A DNA stretch of 10,108 bases from Coprothermobacterota bacterium. GTDB taxonomy: Bacteria; Caldisericota; JANLFM01. A program made the position numbers and the translations under genes. Below, in pieces: positions 1-6,043 of the stretch (positions within the stretch are counted from its first letter, which is position 1; the number at the start of each line of letters is the position of its first letter). Location: the NCBI GenBank assembly GCA_026389415.1, contig JAPLHX010000179.1, positions 1 to 10,108 on the forward strand, written 5' to 3'. The notes beneath the pieces are model-generated. The model searched no databases and was not told where the DNA came from. It worked only from the letters and a program-made list of their open reading frames with translations.

Positions 1-2
1 TC

Positions 3-161
3 TCCGCAGTATGCCCAGTGATGGGAACCAAAATCCCCGACGTCTCAAAGGCTGCGGGAAAGTCGGTTTACAAGGGTAAGACATACTACTTCTGCGCGAA
101 GGGCTGCAAGGTGGCTTTCGAAAAAGATCCGGAAAAATACATCACCCAGGAAAAACATTGA
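3..161 (+). CDS. YHS-domain metal-binding protein (C-terminal part, 5' end outside window)
   Basis: The open frame enters from the left edge and ends at TGA 159-161, giving 52 visible residues. It reads SAVCPVMGTKIPD, then YKGKTYYFCAKGC, then FEKDPEKY, which is the YHS-domain pattern: an N-terminal CPV turn, a G-K-x-YYFC-x3-C core and a closing F-x-x-DP-x-KY. YHS domains are small Cys-rich modules often fused to, or encoded next to, heavy-metal ATPases, where they are thought to bind metal. The second Cys of the usual CPVC turn is Met here. The visible part already covers nearly a whole YHS domain, so the complete protein may be only slightly longer. The stop codon overlaps the TTG start of copA, so the two genes are probably co-transcribed and translationally coupled. 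A role as copper carrier or sensor for CopA is inference. Confidence 0.8.
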   Translation, partial: SAVCPVMGTKIPDVSKAAGKSVYKGKTYYFCAKGCKVAFEKDPEKYITQEKH

Positions 162-2557
162 GCGAAAGACGCCTGCGCCTCCCCATTTCGGGGATGACCT
201 GCGCTTCGTGCGTCAGTCACGTCGAGGATGCCCTCAAGCAAACGGAGGGCATCCTCGATAGTTCCGTCAATCTAGCCTCGGAAAGTGCCTCGGTATTGAT
301 GGCAGAAGAAAAGTTACCGCAAGCGATTCGGGCGATTCGAAGTGCCGGTTACAACGTCCTGCAGGATACACTTCGTTTTTCCATTGGCGGAATGACCTGC
401 GCTTCGTGCGTCAACCACGTGGAACAAGCGATTGAAGAACTCCCGGGCGTGCTGGATGCCCGAGTGAACCTAGCCACCGACCGAGCCGAAGTAGACACGG
501 TCTTGGGGCTAGTTACGACAGCAGACATACTCCGCGTTGTGCAGAATGCCGGCTATGATGCTGCCCTCGTGGGAGACAGCCGAGACCGGGAGCAGGAAGC
601 CCGCACCCGGGAACAGGCACGGTTGGGACGACGCCTGATTGCGGGAGTTCTCTTTTCAACCTTAACTCTGGTTGGCAGTTTCGCCGGGATGCTGGGTCTG
701 CCAGGTTGGGTTTCCTCCAATTCCTTGCTCTTGGTGCTGGCTACACCTGTTCAATTCTGGGTGGGTTGGCAGTTCTATCGGGGAGCCTGGGGAGCGCTTA
801 GGCACAGGACGGCAGACATGAACACCCTGGTAGCCATCGGAACCAGCGTTGCCTATTTCTTTTCTTTTTTCGTCACTATCTTTCCGCAAGTGCTGGAAGC
901 TTCCGGTATTCCAGCGGCAACCTACTTTGACACGTCCGCGGTGATCATCACCTTGGTTCTTCTGGGAAAATTTCTGGAAGCCAAAGCAAAAGGACGAACC
1001 TCTGATGCCATCCGCCGTTTGCTCAGCTTGCAGCCACCGGATGCCACGGTTTTGCGCAACGAACAGGAAATGCAAATCCCGGTGGAAGAAGTGCGGGTGG
1101 GGGATTTAATCTTGGTGCGCCCGGGTGAGCGCGTACCGGTGGACGGCACAATCCTAGAAGGTTCGTCTTACCTGGATGAGTCCATGGTCACGGGTGAAAG
1201 CATTCCCATTTTCAAGCAGATTGGATCACCAGTCGTCGGAGCAACCATCAATGGTCTCGGTGCTTTCCGCTTCCGGGCTGAACGTGTAGGGAAGGATACC
1301 TTCCTTGCCCAGGTGGTGAAGATGGTCGAGGAGGCGCAAGGTAGCAAAGCGCCCGTACAGAGACTGGCCGACAAAATCGTTGCCGTGTTCGTGCCCGTTG
1401 TGCTGGGGGTCGCCCTGATCACATTTGTAGTTTGGTGGGCTTGGGGGCCCACTCCATCTTACCTAGTAGCACTCAACAATATGGTGGCTGTTCTGGTGAT
1501 TGCCTGCCCCTGCGCCATGGGATTGGCAACCCCTACGGCGGTTATGGTCGGAACCGGCCGTGGTGCCCAGGCAGGAATACTGATCCGCTCGGGCGAGGCA
1601 CTGGAAAAAGCGGAAAGGGTGAATCTCGTAGTCTTCGACAAAACCGGTACGCTCACGATGGGAAAACCTAGCGTTAGCCAGATTATCACGACTGCGGGCT
1701 CCGAAAAAGAGGTGCTCTTGTTAGCTGCCGCTGCAGAACGCTACAGTGAACACCCCTTGGCTCTCGCGGTGGTGGAAGAGGCCAAACGGCAATCGTTGTC
1801 CATTCCGGACGGCTCAGACTTCCAGGCAATTCCCGGTCGGGGTGTTACGGTGCATTTGGAAGGTGGCGAAGTGGTGGTCGGGAATGCGGAGTTTCTCTTG
1901 GAGAAGGGGCTTGCAAGTCTTGAACGAAAGTATGAGGAAGAAGGGTATACAGTGATCTATGTGGCGCGGAATGGAACATGGATTGGCGCACTGCTGATTT
2001 CCGATGCACCCAAAGATGGAGCGCGAGAAACGGTGGAAAAACTATCTCGGCGAGGTTTGCAGGTTCTGATGCTGACTGGAGACACAGAAACATCCGCCCG
2101 CTCTGTCGCCCGGACCTTGGGGATCTCCGAAGTACTGGCCCAAGTCCTTCCGTCCCAGAAGGCCGCCAAAATCAAGCAGTTGCAAGCGAACGGGAAATGC
2201 GTGGCAATGGTCGGGGATGGTATCAACGACGCCCCTGCCCTGGCGCAGGCAGACTTGGGAATCGCCCTTGGGACGGGTACTGACATTGCATTGGAAACGG
2301 CAGACATGGCTTTGATTTCTGGCGATTTGCTAGGGGTCCCTCGCGCCTTGACACTTTCAAAGAAGACCATGACGACCATTCGTTGGAATTTATTCTGGGC
2401 ATTCATCTACAACGTCCTGGGCATACCTATCGCGGCGGGTGTGTTATATCCGGCGTTTGGCCTTCTTTTGAACCCAATGATTGGCGCCTTGGCTATGGCT
2501 TTCAGCTCTGTATTTGTGGTGACGAACTCCCTCCGTTTGCGCAAGGCCCGCATCTAG
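158..2557 (+). CDS. copA: Copper-exporting P1B-type ATPase (CopA)
   Basis: A 799-residue P-type ATPase that would pump Cu(I) out of the cytoplasm using ATP. Two N-terminal heavy-metal-binding domains carry GMTCASC (Cys15/18 and Cys81/84). The actuator motif TGES is at 345-348. The membrane metal site CPC is at 450-452, and DKTGT with the phosphorylated Asp is at 494. The nucleotide-domain HP motif is in SEHPLA (530-535) and GDGINDAP starts at 686. Tyr751-Asn752 in the next-to-last helix and Met780 with Ser783-Ser784 in the last helix complete the P1B-1 copper signature, separating it from Zn/Cd pumps. Length is typical of bacterial CopA. The TTG start at 158 is preferred because AGGA at 148-151 lies 6 nt upstream, it overlaps the upstream stop (TTGA), and it keeps the first metal domain whole; the next ATG at 194 would begin at the Met of GMTCASC. 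Flanking YHS and TRASH-like genes support copper homeostasis. The regulator is not in view. Confidence 0.95.
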   Translation: MSERRLRLPISGMTCASCVSHVEDALKQTEGILDSSVNLASESASVLMAEEKLPQAIRAIRSAGYNVLQDTLRFSIGGMTCASCVNHVEQAIEELPGVLDARVNLATDRAEVDTVLGLVTTADILRVVQNAGYDAALVGDSRDREQEARTREQARLGRRLIAGVLFSTLTLVGSFAGMLGLPGWVSSNSLLLVLATPVQFWVGWQFYRGAWGALRHRTADMNTLVAIGTSVAYFFSFFVTIFPQVLEASGIPAATYFDTSAVIITLVLLGKFLEAKAKGRTSDAIRRLLSLQPPDATVLRNEQEMQIPVEEVRVGDLILVRPGERVPVDGTILEGSSYLDESMVTGESIPIFKQIGSPVVGATINGLGAFRFRAERVGKDTFLAQVVKMVEEAQGSKAPVQRLADKIVAVFVPVVLGVALITFVVWWAWGPTPSYLVALNNMVAVLVIACPCAMGLATPTAVMVGTGRGAQAGILIRSGEALEKAERVNLVVFDKTGTLTMGKPSVSQIITTAGSEKEVLLLAAAAERYSEHPLALAVVEEAKRQSLSIPDGSDFQAIPGRGVTVHLEGGEVVVGNAEFLLEKGLASLERKYEEEGYTVIYVARNGTWIGALLISDAPKDGARETVEKLSRRGLQVLMLTGDTETSARSVARTLGISEVLAQVLPSQKAAKIKQLQANGKCVAMVGDGINDAPALAQADLGIALGTGTDIALETADMALISGDLLGVPRALTLSKKTMTTIRWNLFWAFIYNVLGIPIAAGVLYPAFGLLLNPMIGALAMAFSSVFVVTNSLRLRKARI

Positions 2558-2616
2558 CGAATATCTTTCTTCTTGTCCTCGTCTAATCCTTCAGAATTCG
2601 AAATGAAGGAGAAGGA

Positions 2617-2820
2617 ATGCGCCGTTACTTCGTCAGCCGCAAATGCCTCTGGTGCGAGAAAGATCTCCCGATCGAAGAGGAGGTCATCACGCTCAATCAT
2701 CGAAGTTTGGTGGTGTCTGTCTGTTCCCCCCAGTGCTTGGAGCGGCTTCGCACCCGTCTGGGTGAAGGCAAAATGCGCAAGCGTTTGATGCATCGTTTGG
2801 CCGGTACACCTTTGGCTTGA
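2617..2820 (+). CDS. Small TRASH/YHS-like Cys-rich protein, putative metal binding
   Basis: A 67-residue basic protein. Cys10-x2-Cys13, 22 residues, then Cys36-x3-Cys40 gives CxxC...CxxxC, the spacing pattern of TRASH-type treble-clef domains linked to heavy-metal trafficking, resistance and sensing. The C-terminal third (RLRTRLGEGKMRKRLMHRL) is strongly basic and likely helical, so nucleic-acid or partner binding is possible. The ATG at 2617 has a strong ribosome site, GGAG at 2608-2611 within a purine-rich stretch, 5 nt from the start. The gene begins 59 nt after copA on the same strand with no hairpin between them, so it likely shares the copA transcript. I do not recognise a named family. 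A zinc-ribbon protein unrelated to copper is the main alternative. That it is a real gene is fairly sure; its function is inferred. Confidence 0.7.
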   Translation: MRRYFVSRKCLWCEKDLPIEEEVITLNHRSLVVSVCSPQCLERLRTRLGEGKMRKRLMHRLAGTPLA

Positions 2821-2845
2821 CCCTCTCGCTTACAGATGAAAGAAT
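2817..2845 (+). promoter_or_regulatory. Possible promoter of the sigma/anti-sigma operon
   Basis: TTGACC at 2817-2822 matches five of six positions of a -35 box. After a 17-nt spacer, AAGAAT at 2840-2845 matches four of six of a -10 box but lacks its first T. A transcript would start near 2852, so it would contain the ribosome site for ATG 2882 but not the one for the alternative TTG start at 2858. The -35 box overlaps the stop codon of the preceding gene. No autoregulatory ECF-type promoter was recognised. This is a weak call. Confidence 0.25.
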
Positions 2846-2881
2846 GAGGAAGCCCATTTGGACCAGACCGGAGCAATTTGC

Positions 2882-3418
2882 ATGCCGACGGAGCGCTTTC
2901 GGCCCGAGCGCGAAAGCGAATTGGTGTTCGAGGAGTTTGTGCGGAAGTACCAGAGGCGCCTTTATGCTCTGGCTTTCCGCTATATCGGCAATCCCGACCG
3001 GGCGGAGGAGCTCTCCCAGGAAGCGTTTCTCAAAGCATACAAGGCTTTGGCCAAATTCCGCGGAGAATCCCAACTGTATACCTGGTTGTACCGGATTACG
3101 ATCAATCTCTGCATCGATGAACGCCGTCGCCATCGCCCCCTGGAAGTCCCGATTGATGATTTGCCGCTTGCATCCGGATTTGATCCGGACCGGCGAGAGC
3201 AAACCATGATGTTGCAGGAGGCGTTAGCCCAATTGCCGCCCGCTCTGCGTACCTGCCTGGTGATGCATGACCTCGAAGGGTATTCGTACCAAGAAATCGC
3301 CAATGTCTGCCGAACTCCCCTGGGAACGATCATGTCTAGGATGAATACCGCTCGCAAGCGTCTGCGCCAGATTATCGAACAACACTATCCTGACTTGAAA
3401 CCGGAGCGGTTGCGATGA
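2882..3418 (+). CDS. RNA polymerase sigma factor, ECF subfamily
   Basis: A 178-residue ECF sigma factor that would direct RNA polymerase to a dedicated regulon. Region 2 spans about residues 16-83: FVRKYQRRLYALAFRYIGN, then AEELSQEAFLKAYKAL, then FRGESQLYTWLYRITINLC and a basic RRR run. Region 4 spans about 113-163: LPPALRTCLVMHDLEGYSYQ, the helix-turn-helix EIANVCRTPLGTIMSRMNTA, and RKRLRQ. There is no C-terminal extension, as usual for sigma factors controlled by a separate anti-sigma. I chose ATG 2882 because GGAG at 2870-2873 lies 8 nt upstream and the protein then begins like other family members. An in-frame TTG at 2858 with AGGA at 2847-2850 would add 8 residues and cannot be excluded. 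The stop overlaps the anti-sigma start as ATGA. Location suggests an envelope-related regulon; this is inference. Confidence 0.93.
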   Translation: MPTERFRPERESELVFEEFVRKYQRRLYALAFRYIGNPDRAEELSQEAFLKAYKALAKFRGESQLYTWLYRITINLCIDERRRHRPLEVPIDDLPLASGFDPDRREQTMMLQEALAQLPPALRTCLVMHDLEGYSYQEIANVCRTPLGTIMSRMNTARKRLRQIIEQHYPDLKPERLR

Positions 3419-6024
3419 AACCTTGTCCGCTAGCTCCACTGCTATCCGCTTACTTGGACGAGGAATTGCCTCCCGACGCCAGAACTCGCATCATGGGGCA
3501 CCTGGAGTCCTGCTCTCGCTGCCACAAGGAGCTGGCGGTATTACAGGAAAGCAAAGCATTTCTGGCTCGGGCACTGCCCGTAGAACGTTGTGAAGCATAT
3601 TGGCAGGCCTACGAGACCCGACTGCAGGAAAAACAAAAGAGACCGCGGATCCAATCGTTTCCAATCCGCTTTCGCCCGCTCTGGAGTTATGGCCTGATCG
3701 CACTAGCCATGCTTCTTCTCTCCGTAAGCGTGGCCACCGGAAGCGTTTCCCCCTCTACACTGGAGATCATCTGCGATGTTCCCGGAGCCACTGTCTATCT
3801 CGATGGTGCAGTCGCAGGGATCACACCGCTTCAGACGAAGATCAAAGCGGGGGATCATACCGTTTCCTTGCATAAAGAGGGTTATCAAACCTGGAACGAT
3901 GTCTTTTCCGCCCTCTCCTCAACACCGGTTCAATTGGAGGTGAAATTGATTTCCCTGGCCACGACTCGCCAGGCAAACTTAGAAGGCATGCAGCAGTTCA
4001 CCTTGCCTTCGCTCTCGCCGGATGGCCAAGTACTGACCTTCCTCGGATCCACGCATTCTTTCACCAAAGGGAGTGGAGAGCTCTGGCTCTATCAGATGGA
4101 AAAGGATCGGATGGAGAAGACGGCAGAGAGTCTTGCCATGGTCCGACCCACCTGGTCCCCTGACTCTCGTCGGCTAGCCTATGTGCAAGTAGACGGACCG
4201 AACGATCGTTTAATGTTGTATGAGCGCGAGAGTCGGCGACAGACATTGCTAACCAGCGAACTTGCAATCTCCCAGGTCGCTTGGTTGGCTCCGCGTCAGT
4301 TGGTCTTCCTCTCCGGCGAACGCTCACAGATGACACTGTTGAACCTGGAAAATAAGGAGCAACGCACGCTTGTAACCGGGCCGGTGGAACGTTTCGCGCC
4401 TTCTCCCGATGCCAGATGGATTGCGTACGTTTCCGCTGGGGACGGCAAGATCTATCTGGTGTCTTTGGTGACATCGGTCAACAGAGAGACCAAAGTATCA
4501 TCGAGAGAATGCCTCGGTTTGGCCTGGTCACCGGATGGTAAGCAGTTGGCAATCGCTTGCCGCGAGGGATTGCATACGATCGACCTCAGCAGCGATCAGG
4601 AGCAGCTGATTGTGGATCGCACCGCGATGGAGGTTACATGGTTACCCGACGGGGGCTTGCTCTGGCGCCAACAGGACGATCAGGACAGTGAATCCTTGTG
4701 GCTCTGGTCCGATGGGAATGCCCAAAAGATTGCAGAGAATGCCGGTCCGGGGACAAGCTTATTGCCCGATGCTTCAACCCTGATTTTTACCGGGAACCGG
4801 GCTGGTTTCCAGACATTGCCCGATGCTTCCACCCTGATTTTTACCGGGAACCGGGCTGGTTTCCAGACGCTCTGGCGAACCAGTCTTTCCGCCGCAACCG
4901 AGATCCAGCCGCTTTTCACTTCACGTTTGCTGCTTTCCTCAGAACCGCAAGCCGCTGAGATCTATTTGGGTAACCGTTACCTGGGCCGTACCCCGACGAC
5001 ACTGACCGGTTTGGAACCCGGCCTGCACGAATTGACTCTGAAAAAAGAAACCTACCAGGAGTGGCCTCGGGATCTCTCCCTTTCTTCCGCGGAAGCCCGG
5101 GAAGTGAAAGCACGCTTGTTAACGAAAGGAGCGGCATCACCGCTGACGACCACTGGTGGCGAGAAAACGGAGGCGGTTTTTTCACCCGACGGATCCCGAG
5201 TGGCTTATGTAGAAGGAACGGGCGAGGAAGCACAGCTCACTCTGTTCGAAATGACCCGGAGGATTTCAATCCCCCTCGGCATCGGTTGGCGTCCTGCTTG
5301 GTCCGCGGATGGAGAAGCCCTCTATTTTGTGCGAGGCACAACCTACAGCGACGTTTGGGTGTACAACCTCTCCTCAGCAGACTCTGTCCAACTGACTCAT
5401 AGTGGCGGGGCCCGTGATCCTAAGCCGGCTCCGGATGGGAGTTGGATAGCATACCTGCAAGGATTGGATCCGCTACAGTTGGAATTGTGGGTGATGAATG
5501 TGGATGGCAAAGATGCCAGACGTTTGGCGCAAGACGAAACCGGGCACATTTTTGCCTTCCAGTGGATGCCGGATTCCCAGAAGGTATTCTACCTTAGTCA
5601 TCACCAGGGAGCCGATGTGGCCAACCTAGTGGATTTGGAAGGCAATATTAAGCAGTTCGCTTCCGCTATTGGATTCTCGTTACCGGTATGGTCCGCCGGA
5701 GGCGATTTCTTGGCACTGCAAGTCTGGTCCGAATCAAATAGCGAGATCCGTATCTACCGACAGCCAGAGGGGACATTTTTTGCTAGTCAAGAGATTTCTG
5801 CCGAGAAATGTACTCTTTTCTGGCAAAACACTGTGCTGTTTTGGACGGCTCCAGAAGCCGGCGGATTCCGTTGGTGGAGCTGGCAACCGCAAAATGCCGC
5901 TGCATCAGGCATAGCCGTCGCGGACGCCCGGTTTCTCAGTTTCTCTCCCGCCCTCAATCAGGGCGTGTCGGCTGCCTCCTGGAATGGATACAGTCAACTG
6001 TACCTCGATCGCATTACGCCTTAG
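3415..6024 (+). CDS. Anti-sigma factor with ZAS zinc finger, one TM helix, two PEGA domains and two PD40/TolB-like propellers
   Basis: An 869-residue probable partner of the ECF sigma factor just upstream, starting in its stop codon (ATGA) with GGAG at 3403-3406, 8 nt before the ATG. Residues 1-45 form a zinc-type anti-sigma domain: Cys4, then His29-x3-Cys33-x2-Cys36. A basic linker leads to one membrane helix at about 89-108, placing the rest outside the cytoplasm. PEGA domain 1 is at about 115-178 (GATVYLDGAVAGITPLQTKI, then GYQTW). Propeller 1 (about 187-500) has PD40-type repeats such as SPDGQ (201-205), SPDSR, SPDAR, SPDGK and LPDAS. PEGA domain 2 is at about 505-570 (EIYLGNRYLGRTPTTLTGL). 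Propeller 2 starts at about 575 with SPDGS (590-594), SADGE, APDGS and MPDSQ. Typical anti-sigma factors are far shorter. The exported part probably senses a wall or surface ligand, which is inference. It carries a 54-bp in-frame tandem duplication. Confidence 0.88.
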   Translation: MKPCPLAPLLSAYLDEELPPDARTRIMGHLESCSRCHKELAVLQESKAFLARALPVERCEAYWQAYETRLQEKQKRPRIQSFPIRFRPLWSYGLIALAMLLLSVSVATGSVSPSTLEIICDVPGATVYLDGAVAGITPLQTKIKAGDHTVSLHKEGYQTWNDVFSALSSTPVQLEVKLISLATTRQANLEGMQQFTLPSLSPDGQVLTFLGSTHSFTKGSGELWLYQMEKDRMEKTAESLAMVRPTWSPDSRRLAYVQVDGPNDRLMLYERESRRQTLLTSELAISQVAWLAPRQLVFLSGERSQMTLLNLENKEQRTLVTGPVERFAPSPDARWIAYVSAGDGKIYLVSLVTSVNRETKVSSRECLGLAWSPDGKQLAIACREGLHTIDLSSDQEQLIVDRTAMEVTWLPDGGLLWRQQDDQDSESLWLWSDGNAQKIAENAGPGTSLLPDASTLIFTGNRAGFQTLPDASTLIFTGNRAGFQTLWRTSLSAATEIQPLFTSRLLLSSEPQAAEIYLGNRYLGRTPTTLTGLEPGLHELTLKKETYQEWPRDLSLSSAEAREVKARLLTKGAASPLTTTGGEKTEAVFSPDGSRVAYVEGTGEEAQLTLFEMTRRISIPLGIGWRPAWSADGEALYFVRGTTYSDVWVYNLSSADSVQLTHSGGARDPKPAPDGSWIAYLQGLDPLQLELWVMNVDGKDARRLAQDETGHIFAFQWMPDSQKVFYLSHHQGADVANLVDLEGNIKQFASAIGFSLPVWSAGGDFLALQVWSESNSEIRIYRQPEGTFFASQEISAEKCTLFWQNTVLFWTAPEAGGFRWWSWQPQNAAASGIAVADARFLSFSPALNQGVSAASWNGYSQLYLDRITP
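4761..4868 (+). repeat. 54-bp in-frame tandem duplication (two copies) inside the anti-sigma gene
   Basis: Copy 1 is 4761-4814 and copy 2 is 4815-4868. They differ at one base (A at 4776, C at 4830), which is a silent change in a Ser codon. The encoded 18 residues, LPDASTLIFTGNRAGFQT, occur as 450-467 and 468-485. The unit contains a PD40 signature but is less than half of a propeller blade, so it is not simply an extra blade. Near identity suggests a recent slippage or duplication event. An assembly or sequencing artefact is possible but would not easily explain the single base difference. Confidence 0.97.
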
Positions 6025-6029
6025 CGCGC

Positions 6030-6035
6030 TATAAT
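6030..6035 (+). promoter_or_regulatory. -10 box (TATAAT) of a likely leaderless promoter for the class A PBP
   Basis: A perfect TATAAT lies 5 nt after the anti-sigma stop and only 8 nt before the PBP ATG at 6044. A transcript would start at about 6042-6044, at or next to the A of the ATG, so the mRNA would have no ribosome-binding site. None is visible in the 20 nt upstream. No good -35 box is seen 15-19 nt further upstream, so promoter strength is uncertain. Confidence 0.55.
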
Positions 6036-6043
6036 ACCGACGC

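Noticed and set aside
2858..2881. TTG 2858 as the sigma factor start
   Set aside because: It has AGGA 7 nt upstream, but ATG 2882 has GGAG at good spacing, a better start codon and a family-like N-terminus. Kept only as an alternative.
2693..3202. Minus-strand open frame (169 codons) opposite the TRASH-like gene and the sigma factor
   Set aside because: It lies over clear sigma region 2 coding sequence and shows no protein motif, so it is a shadow of the + strand genes.
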